A DNA stretch of 64,000 bases from Pseudomonas plecoglossicida NBRC 103162 = DSM 15088 (GCF_000730665.1 NZ_BBIV01000010.1:62001-126000), one strand, 5' to 3'; shown: positions 53,828 to 64,000, counted from the stretch's first letter. The notes: generated from the letters alone by a model not told the origin. Made by a program: numbers and translations.

Positions 53828-54841
53828 ATGACGATCCGTCCGCAACCGCTGATGCGCACCCTGGCCGCTGCAGTGCTGAGCCTGGTGATCGGCGCTCCGG
53901 CCGCCATGGCAGACGACCCGGTCAGCCTGACCATGTACAACGGTCAGCACAAGGAAATCGGCGAAGCCATTGCCAAGGCCTACGAGACCAAGACCGGCAT
54001 TCACATCAATATCCGCAAGGGCAGCAGCAACCAGCTGGCCAGCCAGATCATCGAGGAAGGCGACCGCTCGCCGGCCGACATCATCTACACCGAAGAATCC
54101 CCTCCCCTGAACAACCTGGGCGAGCTGGGCCTGCTGGCAAAGATCGATGACGCCACCGCGAGCATGGTGCCCAAGGAGTACGTAGGCGCCAACGGCACCT
54201 GGATGGGCATCACCGCCCGTACGCGCATCGTGGTGTTCAACCCGAAAAAGGTCGACGAGAAAGACCTGCCGACCACGGTCATGGACTTCGCCAACCCGGA
54301 ATGGGAAGGACGCGTCGGCTATGTACCGACCAGCGGCGCCTTCCAGGAGCAGGCGGTGGCCATCCTGAAAATGCACGGGCGTGAAGCCACCGAAGAATGG
54401 CTGACCGGCCTGAAGGCCTTCGGCAAGACCTACACCAACAACATGGTCGCCCTCAAGGCCGTGGAAAAAGGTGAAGTCGCTGCGGTGCTGGTGAACAACT
54501 ACTACTGGTATGCCCTGCAGCGTGAGCGCGGCAAGCTGGACACCAAGCTCTATTACCTGGCCGATGGCGATGCCGGCAACCTGGTCACCATCTCCGGCGC
54601 CGCCGTGGTCAAGGCCAGCAAGCACCCGAAAGAATCCCAGGCCCTGCTCAACTGGATGGCCAGCGAAGAAGGCCAGCGTGTGATCACCCAGACCACCGCC
54701 GAATACCCGCTGCACAAGGGCATGGTCTCCGACCGTGGCCTGAAGCCGTTCGAGGACCTGCGCCCGCCGAAGATCTCGCCAGCCGACCTGGGCAATGCCG
54801 AGGAAGCGATCGAGCTTGAACGCGAGGTCGGCCTGCTCTGA
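53828..54841 (+). CDS. Iron(III) ABC transporter, periplasmic binding protein (FbpA-like)
   Basis: A 337-residue secreted receptor. The signal peptide MTIRPQPLMRTLAAAVLSLV...AMA is followed by a type II binding-protein fold of the FbpA/SfuA group: VSLTMYNGQHKEIGEAIAKA, IIEEGDRSPADIIYTEESPP, ITARTRIVVFNPKKV and VNNYYWYALQRERGKL (the tyrosine pair in YYWY coordinates iron in relatives). GAGGAAG precedes ATG 53828. It overlaps the permease gene by one base; no ATPase gene is adjacent. Confidence 0.88.
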   Translation: MTIRPQPLMRTLAAAVLSLVIGAPAAMADDPVSLTMYNGQHKEIGEAIAKAYETKTGIHINIRKGSSNQLASQIIEEGDRSPADIIYTEESPPLNNLGELGLLAKIDDATASMVPKEYVGANGTWMGITARTRIVVFNPKKVDEKDLPTTVMDFANPEWEGRVGYVPTSGAFQEQAVAILKMHGREATEEWLTGLKAFGKTYTNNMVALKAVEKGEVAAVLVNNYYWYALQRERGKLDTKLYYLADGDAGNLVTISGAAVVKASKHPKESQALLNWMASEEGQRVITQTTAEYPLHKGMVSDRGLKPFEDLRPPKISPADLGNAEEAIELEREVGLL

Positions 54842-56406
54842 TGACCGCCGTCCTGTCCCAGCCGGCGCCAGTACGTTTCGTACCGCGCCGCAAGCGCCCC
54901 TCGATCTGGGTGGTGCTGCCTGTGCTGTTCCTGGTGGCGATGAGCTTGCTGCCACTGCTGTACGTCGCCATGAAAGCCTGGGAAGCCGGCTGGCGTGAAG
55001 CCCTGCATCTGCTCTGGCGCCCGTTCGTCTGGGGGTTGATGCGCAACACCCTGATGCTGATGGCCGGGGTGACGCTGGCCTGCATGGTGGTGGGCATGGC
55101 CCTGGCCTGGTTGCTCGAACGCAGCAACCTGCCGGGCCGCCGGTTGTGGGGTGTGGTGCTGTGCCTGCCATTTGCCGTGCCGTCGTTCGTCAGCAGCTTC
55201 ACCTGGGTGTCGCTGAGCTCGGACTTCGAAGGCCTCGGCGGGGCGATCCTGGTCATGGCGCTTTCCAAGTACCCGCTGGTGTTTCTGCCGGTGGCAGCGA
55301 CCTTGCGCAACCTCGACACTTCGCTTGAAGAGTCGGCGCGCACCCTGGGCTACAGCCGCTGGGGCGTGTTCCGCAAGATCACCCTGCCACTGCTGTGGCC
55401 CTCGATGCTCGGCGGCGCGCTGCTGATCGCCCTGCATATGCTGGTCGAGTTCGGCGCATTGTCGATTCTTGGCCTGCAGACCTTCACCACGGCGATCTAC
55501 CAGCAGTTCGAACTGGAGTTCAGCAACGCCAATGCCGCCATGCTGTCGGCGGTGCTGTTGGCGCTGTGCCTGCTGATGCTGTGGCTGGAACTGAAGGTAC
55601 GCGGCAAGGCCCGCCACGTGCGCATCGGTCAGGGCGTGGCACGCCGCGCGCAGCCGGTACGCCTGCGTGGCTGGATGCCGTTGGCGCAGCTGTTCTGCCT
55701 GGGGCTGGCGATTCTCGGTAGCGGTATTCCGCTGGCGATGCTCGGCTATTGGCTGAGCGTCGGGTCGTCGGCAGCCTTCCCGGTGGCCGAGATCAGCAAG
55801 GCCCTGCTGACTTCGCTATCTGTGTCGCTGGGCGGCGCAGGCCTCTGCGTGCTGCTGGCGTTGCCGGTGAGCCTCCTGGTGGTGCGCTACAAGGGTCGCC
55901 TGGCACTGTGGGCCGAACGCCTGCCTTACCTATTGCACGCCCTGCCCGGCCTGGTGATCGCCCTGTCGCTGGTGGTGTTCGCGTTGCACTATGTGCCGGC
56001 GCTGTACCAGACCACCGCGCTGCTGCTGCTGGCTTATGCGCTGCTGTTCCTGCCTCTGGCCCAGGCGCCGGTACGCACCGCGCTGAACAAGGCTTCGCCG
56101 ACCCTCGAAGAAGCGGCCCGCACCCTGGGTGCCAGCAGCTTCGCGGCGTTCTGCCGGGTGACATTGCCGATCATCTTCCCGGCCATGGCAGCGGCCTTTG
56201 CTTTGGTGTTCCTTGATGCCATGAAGGAGCTCACCGCCACTCTGCTGCTCAGCCCGACTGGCATGACCACCCTGGCCACTGAAGTCTGGGCGCATACCGC
56301 CAACGTCGAGTTCGCAGCGGCGGCGCCTTATGCAGCGTTGTTGATTGTGGTATCGGGGTTGCCGGTTTATCTGCTGACTACGCGGATGTATTTGAACAAG
56401 GCTTGA
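54841..56406 (+). CDS. Iron(III) ABC transporter permease (FbpB-like)
   Basis: A 521-residue permease made of two binding-protein-dependent permease domains fused in tandem, with about twelve helices. Each half has an EAA loop: SARTLGYSRWGVFRKITLPL (residues 165-185) and AARTLGASSFAAFCRVTLPI (residues 425-445). This is the FbpB/SfuB layout, in which one chain forms the channel. It is coupled to the receptor gene. The ATPase must be encoded elsewhere. A decayed second copy of its 3' end lies at 57208-57306. Confidence 0.88.
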   Translation: MTAVLSQPAPVRFVPRRKRPSIWVVLPVLFLVAMSLLPLLYVAMKAWEAGWREALHLLWRPFVWGLMRNTLMLMAGVTLACMVVGMALAWLLERSNLPGRRLWGVVLCLPFAVPSFVSSFTWVSLSSDFEGLGGAILVMALSKYPLVFLPVAATLRNLDTSLEESARTLGYSRWGVFRKITLPLLWPSMLGGALLIALHMLVEFGALSILGLQTFTTAIYQQFELEFSNANAAMLSAVLLALCLLMLWLELKVRGKARHVRIGQGVARRAQPVRLRGWMPLAQLFCLGLAILGSGIPLAMLGYWLSVGSSAAFPVAEISKALLTSLSVSLGGAGLCVLLALPVSLLVVRYKGRLALWAERLPYLLHALPGLVIALSLVVFALHYVPALYQTTALLLLAYALLFLPLAQAPVRTALNKASPTLEEAARTLGASSFAAFCRVTLPIIFPAMAAAFALVFLDAMKELTATLLLSPTGMTTLATEVWAHTANVEFAAAAPYAALLIVVSGLPVYLLTTRMYLNKA

Positions 56407-56456
56407 AAGCTTGCCCAGGCTGCCATACGGCCTGGGCATTACGCCACCAAGGCAAC

Positions 56457-57111
56457 TCACTTCCTGGATACGATCCGCAAGACCCGCAGAAACAGATTAA
56501 TAATGTCCAGATACAGCGATGCGGCGCTGTCAATCGCGTTATCCACGGTCCGCTCGATCTGGTTCGCACGCCCCCCCAACCCCGATATAGCCACAGAATA
56601 TCAATGCAGTGATCCAATCCATTACCGCGAGATGGATACCGAATAACCAAACCTGCGCCAATTCAACGAAGATCACAACTATCAAGGCTGTACACAATGA
56701 CGCCTCGATGCGCTTGAAGAAGCGGGGGAACGCAGTCCCCAGCAGCATCATGGTAACGGTTAGCAAGACGGTCGCCTGCAAGGCCTTCACGATGTTTTCA
56801 TGTGAGTATTCCGGGAGGACGATGACAAGCAGCAATCCGACCGGTATCACGATCAGGTTGTAGCCGAGGAAACTGTACAACGGCTTTTCAGATTTGAAGA
56901 TGATTGCGACACCCGCTAACGCTGTGATCATGTAGCCAACCAAGAACAGCATCATGGGGACGGCCCGAACAATCTCAGCCGGCACCGTGACTACCAGATA
57001 CCAGTTGACGAAGAATCCCCACATAAGCACTGCGCCGAGGATGAAATTGTAGGTATTCGCCGATATTTTATGGTTGGTTCCAAATCGATTGAAGGTTCCG
57101 TTTTCCAGCAT
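56457..57111 (-). pseudogene. Bax inhibitor-1 (YbhL/YccA)-like membrane protein, frameshifted
   Basis: From ATG 57111 the frame reads MLENGTFNRFGTNHKISANT, then seven hydrophobic segments, then ALIFCGYIGVGG. It then shifts in a run of seven G (plus-strand C 56571-56577). After the shift the correct C-terminus continues in another frame: RANQIERTVDNAIDSAASLY, LDIINLFLRVLRIVSRK, stop at 56457. Removing one G restores a 217-residue protein with the standard BI-1 ending. GGGAG precedes the start. The base composition is far lower in GC than the neighbours, which suggests horizontal transfer. A sequencing error in the homopolymer cannot be excluded. Confidence 0.75.
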
Positions 57112-57207
57112 ATCCGTTATGCTCCCTGGATCTATTCCTAACAAGTAGCGCCGCAGTCACGCCCACTCAACAGCATCTGGTCAAGCCCCTGCTGTTATGT
57201 AGCGATA

Positions 57208-57306
57208 GCGCCTTATGCGGTGTTATTGATTGCTGTATCGGGTCGCCCATCGACCTGCTGACTACGCGGATGTCGTTCAACAAGGTTTGAGAACGGGCCC
57301 AGGCTG
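57208..57306 (+). pseudogene. Decayed duplicate of the 3' end of the iron permease gene
   Basis: The stretch matches 56323-56423, about 80 percent by eye, including GCGCCTTATGC, CTGCTGACTACGCGGATGT, CAACAAGG and GCCCAGGCTGG. A one-base deletion shifts the frame after YAVLLIAVSG. The match ends just before the hcp fragment. It lies downstream of the low-GC BI-1-like gene, which it and the true gene end flank as direct repeats. Confidence 0.8.
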
Positions 57307-57342
57307 GAGAGCAGTCTGGATTTCCGAAAAGACCAGCGCAGC

Positions 57343-57540
57343 TGGAGCTGTCCAGATATTTGGTGAAGGTCAAATTGGTGAGGGTGGTACGGCCGGAGGA
57401 CGCGCCACCTGCAGAGCTTGCAGTGGCTGAGGTGCTCTGGTTGGCGCCGAACTTGTAGCCGATGATTTCGATCCAGTCTGCGTACTGCTGGTCCAGTGCT
57501 TCGCCATTGATTGGCGACTGTACAGGACCATAAATGGCAC
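57343..57540 (-). pseudogene. Fragment of a type VI secretion Hcp-like gene
   Basis: The minus-strand frame reads AIYGPVQSPINGEALDQQYA, then DWIEIIGYKFGANQSTSATA, then GRTTLTNLTFTKYLDSSS. The spacing of GEA-D-YADWIE, SSAGGASSGRTT and FTKYLD is that of Hcp tube proteins. The start region and the C-terminal two thirds are missing; the frame then runs into the reverse of the permease remnant. No other type VI gene is in the window. Confidence 0.75.
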
Positions 57541-57638
57541 TACATTGCTGGCGTGGACCTGAAGCACTACCTGACCGTCAAGCTGGAGATCACCGAGCGA
57601 CTGTCAAAAGATATTGGTATTTAGCAACACCGCCACCA

Positions 57639-57749
57639 GTAGGAGCGGCCTAGTGTCGCGAAAGGGCCGCAGGGCGGCCCCGGCAATCTGCAGCGCTACG
57701 CAGACCCTGGGGCCGCTGCGCACCCCTCGCGACACAAGGCCGCTCCTAC
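57639..57749. repeat. Long imperfect palindrome (REP-type)
   Basis: GTAGGAGCGGCCTAGTGTCG (57639) and its inverted partner CGACACAAGGCCGCTCCTAC (57730-57749) form a stem of about 27 bases with two mismatches. Inner GGGCCGC/GCGGCCC pairings also occur. It differs in sequence from the other REP elements here. Confidence 0.85.
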
Positions 57750-57760
57750 AGTCGATAGCG

Positions 57761-59695
57761 TCATGCGCGGAACTGACCCAGGCTGGCGCGCAACTGGGCT
57801 GCCAGGTCATCCAGCACCTTGCTGCTGGCGGTGGTTTGCATCACCACCTGCGCCGAGCGCTCGGCCTGGGCGTGGATGTTCTCTACCCGCCCGCGCACTG
57901 CCTGTGCACCGTGCGCTTGCTGCTCGGCCGCCCGGGTGGCCAGGCCAATCGCCGCGTGCACCTGCTCCACCGCCACTTGCACCGACTGCTGGCGACGTTC
58001 GTTGTCACGCAACACGAGCAGCCCTTCGCTGGCCTTCAGGCCGGCCTGGCTGATGGTGGCGACCGCCTCCTTGGCACCCTTCTGCAGTGCCGAGATATGC
58101 GCCTGGATATCCCCCGTGGAACTTTGCGTCTTGCTCGCCAGTGCCCGCACCTCGTCGGCCACCACGGCGAAGCCGCGCCCGGTTTCACCGGCCCGTGCGG
58201 CTTCGATGGCGGCGTTGAGGGCCAACAGGTTGGTCTGCTCGGCGATACCGTGGATCACGGTCAGCACCACTTCGATCTGTTCGCTCTGCTTGGCCAACCG
58301 CTCGATCACGTGCGAGCCGGTCTCGACCTGGCCGGCAAGGTTTTCGATCAGGCCGGCCAATTGCGTCGACGTGCGGCTGTTCTCGTCCGTGGCCTGACGA
58401 ATGCCCACCACCTGCTGCAGCGCCGCCTTCATCGCATGGCTTTCGGCCTGGGCTTCGTCAGCCATGCTCGACAGGTCACGCAAGCTCGCCGCCACTTCAT
58501 CGCGCTGCAATGCTGCGGCCGCATCAGCACCGGCGTTGCGCTGGGCCATGGTGCCGATCTCGACGCCGGTACGCTGCGCCACTTCTCCGGCCTCACGCAC
58601 GATAGGCTGAAGCTTGTCGACGAAACGGTTGACCGCCGAGGCCATGTCGCCGATTTCGTCGCGGCTGTCCAGGTTGACGCGCTTGGTCAGGTCGCCTTCG
58701 CCAGCAGCCAGGTCATCGAGGGCGTCTACCAGCAATCGAAGCTTGCTCAACACGCGACGACCGAGTACCACGGCAACCGCGATCAAGACACCCAGGCCGA
58801 CCAGCACGAGGCCCAGGCCGAAGCGAAAGCGCAGCTCACCCGCGGCATCGCGCACGGTTTGTGCGGTATTGGCCTGCATCGCCGTGGCACTGCTCTGCGC
58901 AGCTTCCAAGCGATCACGCAGGGCTTTGCCGCTGTCCGCCGCAGCGGCACCGAGGCTGTCGCCTACCAGTTGTTCGCCGCTGGCGATCAAGGCATTGAAA
59001 CGCTGGTCCAGGGCCTTGAGCTCCTGGTCCACACCCGCGGTGGAGACCCCCATCAGCACCTTGCCGATTTGTGCACCGTTAGGACTGATCGAGGCTTCGA
59101 CGAAGTACACCGAAGGGTCCCGGCGAGCAGCATCGAGCACCTTGTCCAGCGTCCGCTCGCCCTGACCTTTCTCTATCAGGGCCTGGTTGATGGGGTTCTG
59201 CCGGTTGAGGTAGCGCGTCAGGTGCTGGCCCTGGGCATCGTCATAGATCACGAACAACACGCTGGGGTTGCGCTGGGCGCGGCGGGCGAAGTCGGAGAGC
59301 GTCGGCACGTCGTTGTCCCAGATCGCCCGCGGGGCGACCGAGGCCAGCAGTTCGGCCATGTCGTTGGCGGAGTCCTTGAGGTTCTTCTCCAGCGTGGCCC
59401 GCAGTTGCTGCTGCTCGCTTTGCAGACGCTCGGAGAGCCCGGCGCTGAGGCGCTGACGGGTACTGCTGGAGAGCCCTTCCAGGCCAGAGCGGACTTGCTG
59501 CCCGGCTTGCTCCAGCTCGCCGGCCAGTTTGCGGCTGTCATTGCCCAGACGCTGGTTCAGGTCGGCCTCAAGCGCAGTGATGGTGCTTCGGGTCAGCGCA
59601 ACGGCAAACAGGAACTGCACCAAAAGGGCGATACCCAAGGCAACAAACACAGGCCGCAACAGGCGGCTTCGTAACAGAGAGAGGATGGCAGACAC
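57761..59695 (-). CDS. Methyl-accepting chemotaxis protein
   Basis: A 644-residue chemoreceptor. An N-terminal helix ([20 protein letters not shown]) precedes a periplasmic ligand domain of about 270 residues with a coiled-coil start. A second membrane helix ([20 protein letters not shown]) leads to HAMP ([20 protein letters not shown]). The signalling tip is [20 protein letters not shown]. The ligand is unknown. Start GTG 59695 follows GAGGG and gives the proper N-terminus; there is no ATG near it. No C-terminal CheR-binding pentapeptide is seen. Confidence 0.9.
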   Translation of the reverse strand: MSAILSLLRSRLLRPVFVALGIALLVQFLFAVALTRSTITALEADLNQRLGNDSRKLAGELEQAGQQVRSGLEGLSSSTRQRLSAGLSERLQSEQQQLRATLEKNLKDSANDMAELLASVAPRAIWDNDVPTLSDFARRAQRNPSVLFVIYDDAQGQHLTRYLNRQNPINQALIEKGQGERTLDKVLDAARRDPSVYFVEASISPNGAQIGKVLMGVSTAGVDQELKALDQRFNALIASGEQLVGDSLGAAAADSGKALRDRLEAAQSSATAMQANTAQTVRDAAGELRFRFGLGLVLVGLGVLIAVAVVLGRRVLSKLRLLVDALDDLAAGEGDLTKRVNLDSRDEIGDMASAVNRFVDKLQPIVREAGEVAQRTGVEIGTMAQRNAGADAAAALQRDEVAASLRDLSSMADEAQAESHAMKAALQQVVGIRQATDENSRTSTQLAGLIENLAGQVETGSHVIERLAKQSEQIEVVLTVIHGIAEQTNLLALNAAIEAARAGETGRGFAVVADEVRALASKTQSSTGDIQAHISALQKGAKEAVATISQAGLKASEGLLVLRDNERRQQSVQVAVEQVHAAIGLATRAAEQQAHGAQAVRGRVENIHAQAERSAQVVMQTTASSKVLDDLAAQLRASLGQFRA

Positions 59696-59806
59696 GGTGA
59701 AACCCTCGTGCTTTCTGGCGCCACTATTTTGATGGCATCTACAGGAGCTTCTTACAGCAAGGGTTGTGCCGGGGGCAGCAGGGATATGCGCCAAGGTCGA
59801 GCAGAC

Positions 59807-59846
59807 AAACAAAAACGCCGCGGCCCCTTTCAGGACCGCGGCGTCA
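59807..59846 (-). terminator. Terminator of purA
   Basis: On the minus strand ACGCCGCGG and CCGCGGCGT pair across CTTTCAGG-type loop sequence; TTTTTGTTT follows. It lies just after the purA stop. Confidence 0.9.
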
Positions 59847-59865
59847 GATCAGCCTGAAAGGCGGA

Positions 59866-61173
<1,308 letters not shown>

Positions 61174-61214
61174 TCACGCAAACTTGGTTGCCGGCCAACT
61201 GCCGGCGCAGAAAC

Positions 61215-62402
61215 TCATTGGGTCAGCGGCAGTACCTGCCAGCGCCCGTCTTGCTGAATCAATTGCCGATCACAATCCGCCTCGAGAGCAGCACTCAACG
61301 GCTGGCCAGGCAGGGCCTGGACCACACGCTGGCCCTCGTTGCGCAACTGGCAGACCTGCTGCCAGAGGGCCGCGTCGCCACTGTCCGGCATCCAGATGCC
61401 GCCAGTTGGCAATACGACCTCCGCTCGCCCCAGTGTGACCAGGGTCTTCAAATCCGTGGAGAAACCGGTGGCCGGGCGCGCCCGGCCGAAATCGGCGCCG
61501 ATGTCGTCATAGCGACCGCCCTGGGCGATCGACTGACCTTCACCCGGGACGAACACCGCGAACACCACACCGGTGTGGTAGTTGTAGCCGCGCAGCTCGC
61601 CGAGGTCGAAATACAGCGGCAGCTCGGGGAAACGCGACGCCAGACGGTCGGCGATCGCCAGCAGGTCGTCCAGCGCCGCCAGCACGCTGGCCGGGGCACG
61701 GCCCAGGCGCACGCGGGCTTCGGCCAGCACTTCGCGACCACCGCACAGCTCGACCAGGGCGCGCAGCATGTTGCCCAGGTCCTTCGGCAGGTCGGCGGTC
61801 AGCGCCTGCACTTCATCAACCGACTTGCGCTGCAGGGCGTCGAACAACTGCTGTTCGACGGCGCCCGAGAGGCCGGCGGCGCGCGCCAGGCCACGGTAGA
61901 TGCCGACATGACCGAGGTCCATGTGCACATCCGCGACGTCGGTCAGCTGCAGCGTGGCGAGCATCAGGCTGATGACCTCGACATCGCTGGTAGGGCTGGC
62001 GTCGCCGTACAGTTCGGCACCCAGCTGGATCGGGCTGCGCGAGGTGGACAGGGCACGCGGCTGGGCGTGCAGCACGCTACCGGCGTAGCACAGGCGGCTC
62101 GGGCCTTCGCGGCGCAGGGTGTGGGCGTCGATGCGCGCCACTTGCGGCGTGAAGTCGGCGCGGAAGCCCATCAGGCGGCCCGACTGTGGGTCGACCACCT
62201 TGAAGGTGCGCTGATCCAGGTCCTGGCCGGCGCCGGTGAGCAGCGACTCCAGGTACTCGATATGCGGGGTGACGACCAGTTCGTAGCCCCAACTCTGGAA
62301 CAGGTCCAACACCTGGCGGCGCGCGATCTCGATGCGCGCAGCCTCAGGTGGCAGTACTTCCTCGATGCCATCTGGCAGCAGCCAGCGGTCTACCGTTGCC
62401 AT
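61215..62402 (-). CDS. hisZ: ATP phosphoribosyltransferase regulatory subunit HisZ
   Basis: A 395-residue class II aminoacyl-tRNA-synthetase-like protein related to HisRS. It has no synthetase activity and activates the short form of HisG (elsewhere). Motif 2-like segments are [19 protein letters not shown] and [18 protein letters not shown]. Start ATG 62402 begins [16 protein letters not shown], the family N-terminus. It forms a likely unit with purA, as in other pseudomonads. Confidence 0.93.
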   Translation of the reverse strand: MATVDRWLLPDGIEEVLPPEAARIEIARRQVLDLFQSWGYELVVTPHIEYLESLLTGAGQDLDQRTFKVVDPQSGRLMGFRADFTPQVARIDAHTLRREGPSRLCYAGSVLHAQPRALSTSRSPIQLGAELYGDASPTSDVEVISLMLATLQLTDVADVHMDLGHVGIYRGLARAAGLSGAVEQQLFDALQRKSVDEVQALTADLPKDLGNMLRALVELCGGREVLAEARVRLGRAPASVLAALDDLLAIADRLASRFPELPLYFDLGELRGYNYHTGVVFAVFVPGEGQSIAQGGRYDDIGADFGRARPATGFSTDLKTLVTLGRAEVVLPTGGIWMPDSGDAALWQQVCQLRNEGQRVVQALPGQPLSAALEADCDRQLIQQDGRWQVLPLTQ

Positions 62403-62582
62403 TACGCCATTTCCCCTCTGGTCCGGGCGGCTTGCCTGCAGGCGAGCCGTCAGTGAAGCAGGCATTGGCGCACATAGCGGGCAGCACTAATCCCAGCGCC
62501 ACCACCGTACCCAATACCCTCGAATTGCCTTGCGACCTGACCAAGCCGTCGACTGGCCGTTTGCCAATCAACCTTGCAGACG

Positions 62583-62607
62583 CAAAAAAGCCGGGAAATT
62601 TCCCGGC
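62583..62607 (-). terminator. Terminator downstream of hflC
   Basis: GCCGGGAAATTTCCCGGC is a perfect palindromic stem; on the minus strand it is followed by TTTTTTGCG. A second, weaker stem (CACCCCGCCTGG / CCAGGCAGGGTG, 62641-62675) precedes it. Confidence 0.9.
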
Positions 62608-62691
62608 TGCCGCATCATACACCCCTTTTCATTCAGGATGCACCCTGCCTGGAGTTTTAGCTGCCAGGCGGGGTGTTTCCTCAACAGAGCA

Positions 62692-63561
62692 TCAGGGCTT
62701 GCTCTTGTCCAGGAAGCGGAAGAACTCGTTCTTCGGATCCAGAACCAGCACGTCGCTCTTGCTCGAGAAGCTCTCGCGGTATGCCTGCAGGCTACGGTGG
62801 AACGCGTAGAAATCAGCCTCCTGGCTGTAGGCCTTGGCATAGATGGCGGCCGCCTGGGCGTCGCCGTCACCGCGGGTTTCCTCAGCTTCGCGATAGGCTT
62901 CGGCCAGCAGTACACGGCGCTGACGATCGGCATCCGCGCGGATACCCTCGGCCAGCTCGTTACCCTTGGCACGATGCTCGCGGGCTTCGCGCTCACGCTC
63001 GGTGCTCATGCGGTCGAACACGCTGCGGTTGACTTCCTTCGGCAGGTCGATGGCCTTGACGCGCACGTCGACCACCTCGATACCCAGTTCCTTGCTGGCC
63101 ATGCGGTTCAGCGAGGCAGTGATGTCAGCCATCAGCGCGTCACGTTCACCGGATACCACTTCGTGCAGGGTACGCTTGCCGAATTGGTCGCGCAGGCCGC
63201 TTTCCAGACGCCGCGACAGACGCTCGTCGGCGATCTGCTTCATGCCGGAGGTGGCAGTGTAGAAGCGTTCGGCATCCTTGACGCGCCACTTGGCGTAGGC
63301 GTCGACCATCACCGCTTTCTTCTCCAGGGTCAGGAACCGCTGGGTCGGGGCGTCGAGGGTCATCAGGCGAGCGTCGAACTTGCGGACCTGGTTCACATAC
63401 GGGATCTTCACATGCAGCCCCGGCTGGACATCCGCCTGGACTACCTTACCGAAGCGCAACAGTACCGCACGCTCGGTCTGGGACACGATGTAGAAGCTGT
63501 TCCAGGCCACGATGGCCAGGACCACAGCGGCGATCAGGGCGATCAGCGATCTATTGCTCAT
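62692..63561 (-). CDS. hflC: HflC, FtsH protease modulator
   Basis: A 289-residue SPFH protein. The N-terminal membrane anchor is SLIALIAAVVLAIVAWNSFY. The prohibitin-like domain follows (IVSQTERAVLLRFGKVVQAD; VKIPYVNQVRKFDARLMTLD) and then a coiled coil. With HflK it forms a membrane cage that regulates FtsH. It follows hflK with a one-base overlap. Confidence 0.96.
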   Translation of the reverse strand: MSNRSLIALIAAVVLAIVAWNSFYIVSQTERAVLLRFGKVVQADVQPGLHVKIPYVNQVRKFDARLMTLDAPTQRFLTLEKKAVMVDAYAKWRVKDAERFYTATSGMKQIADERLSRRLESGLRDQFGKRTLHEVVSGERDALMADITASLNRMASKELGIEVVDVRVKAIDLPKEVNRSVFDRMSTEREREAREHRAKGNELAEGIRADADRQRRVLLAEAYREAEETRGDGDAQAAAIYAKAYSQEADFYAFHRSLQAYRESFSSKSDVLVLDPKNEFFRFLDKSKP

Positions 63562-64000
63562 CAGCGGCTCTCCCTAGTACGCATCTGCTGCTGTTGCTGT
63601 TGAAGGTCCTGCGCCGCACGTGCTGCTGCATCGTTGGCCGACGGGGCAACGCCGGTGACAGGTGCGGTCGTGTTGCGACTGCCTTCGACCATCTTGTCCA
63701 GCGGCAGGTAGAGCAGGTTGTTCTGCCCGTCCTTGGTCGCCACCATGACCTTGCTCGAATTGCTGTAGACCTCTTGCATGGTCTCCAGGTACAGACGCTG
63801 ACGGGTCACGTCAGGTGCCTTGTGGTACTCGGCGACCAGCTTGGTGAAGCGGTCGGCCTCACCCTTGGCACGGGCGATGACTTCGTCGCGGTAACCGTTG
63901 GCGTCCTCGATGATGCGCTGGGCCTGACCACGGGCTTCCGGCACCACGCCGTTGGCGTAGGATTCGGCCTGGTTGCGGGCACGCTGTTCATCTTCACGGG
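63561..64000 (-). CDS. hflK: HflK, C-terminal part (N-terminus beyond the right edge)
   Basis: About 146 C-terminal residues are visible. The SPFH coiled coil (ARGQAQRIIEDANGYRDEVI; ARAKGEADRFTKLVAEYHKA) leads to RLYLETMQEVYSNSSKVMV and ends in a disordered Gln-rich tail (DLQQQQQQMRTRESR). HflK is the partner of HflC. The frame is open to the window edge. Confidence 0.93.
   Translation of the reverse strand, partial: REDEQRARNQAESYANGVVPEARGQAQRIIEDANGYRDEVIARAKGEADRFTKLVAEYHKAPDVTRQRLYLETMQEVYSNSSKVMVATKDGQNNLLYLPLDKMVEGSRNTTAPVTGVAPSANDAAARAAQDLQQQQQQMRTRESR

Larger units (their letters stand above)
57112..57760. other. Gene-debris region between the BI-1-like gene and the chemoreceptor
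   Basis: No intact gene is seen. The region holds a decayed copy of the permease 3' end (57208-57306), an hcp fragment (57343-57540), a short open end of an unidentified frame on the plus strand (57538-57624) and a long inverted repeat (57639-57749). Confidence 0.6.

Noticed and set aside
57614..59674. Long plus-strand open frame opposite the chemoreceptor
   Set aside because: Shadow frame; the minus strand encodes a complete chemoreceptor with HAMP and signalling tip.
62403..62691. Possible remnant of a DUF2065 (YjeT-like) gene between hflC and hisZ
   Set aside because: A hydrophobic stretch ([15 protein letters not shown]) faintly resembles the family C-terminus, but the rest is missing and two stem-loops occupy the region; too weak to call.

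Overview
The window is chromosomal DNA of a fluorescent pseudomonad, most probably the Pseudomonas putida group. The base composition is GC-rich throughout. Gene content and order (cobG/cobL-cbiD-cobK, oprC, urtABCDE, livKHMGF, pncB-nadE-azurin, dnaB-rplI-rpsR-rpsF, rnr-rlmB, purA-hisZ-hflCK) are those I know from P. putida. Numerous paired REP elements built on the core CGGCAAGCCGGCTCCCACAGG sit between genes. The species assignment rests on recalled synteny, not on a search. No prophage, insertion sequence or CRISPR array is present. The window is mostly housekeeping and transport genes with a few short accessory patches.

Layout. 1-4.0 kb: cobalamin corrin-ring genes, cobG (cut by the left edge) divergent from cobL-cbiD-cobK. 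4.0-4.7 kb: a VapBC toxin-antitoxin pair. 4.8-6.2 kb: NfeD and SPFH membrane-quality proteins. 6.3-11.3 kb: a copper-uptake cluster (DUF2946, PCuAC chaperone, DUF2946, OprC receptor, PepSY membrane protein). 11.5-19.2 kb: a CycA-type permease, the urea ABC transporter urtABCDE behind a probable sigma-54 promoter, and a GNAT acetyltransferase. 19.2-22 kb: cbpM-cbpA chaperone genes with a probable heat-shock promoter, and a YegD-type Hsp70. 22-31.9 kb: single-gene units, including an AI-2E-type permease, a PsiF protein, an AraC/EamA pair, a signal-less family I lipase, osmE, a ferritin-like protein, AsmA, a secreted protein made of 15-residue repeats, a FabR-like regulator and an AGE-family isomerase. 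32-34.3 kb: an unrecognised lower-GC gene with an internal duplication, a short-chain dehydrogenase, and a 680-base non-coding gap full of DnaA-box-like sites. 34.3-39.4 kb: the livFGMHK branched-chain amino acid transporter, with an essentially perfect sigma-54 promoter and a distal NtrC-like site. 39.8-43.3 kb: pncB-nadE, azurin, LOG-family hydrolase. 43.4-53.1 kb (minus strand): YgiQ, dnaB, the rpsF-rpsR-DUF2232-rplI operon, rlmB and rnr. 53.4-53.7 kb: two identical tRNA-Leu(CAG) genes. 53.8-56.4 kb: a ferric-iron ABC transporter. 56.4-57.6 kb: a patch of gene debris. 57.8-64 kb (minus strand): chemoreceptor, purA, hisZ, hflC and the end of hflK.

The parts worth closest attention are the DnaA-box cluster with interlocked inverted repeats (33.7-34.15 kb), the internally duplicated orphan protein (32.05-32.8 kb), the repeat-built exported protein (29.6-30.0 kb), and the debris island at 56.4-57.6 kb. 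That island holds a low-GC Bax-inhibitor-1-like gene frameshifted in a homopolymer, a decayed copy of the end of the neighbouring permease gene, and an orphan hcp fragment. I see no convincing complete novel multi-gene system.
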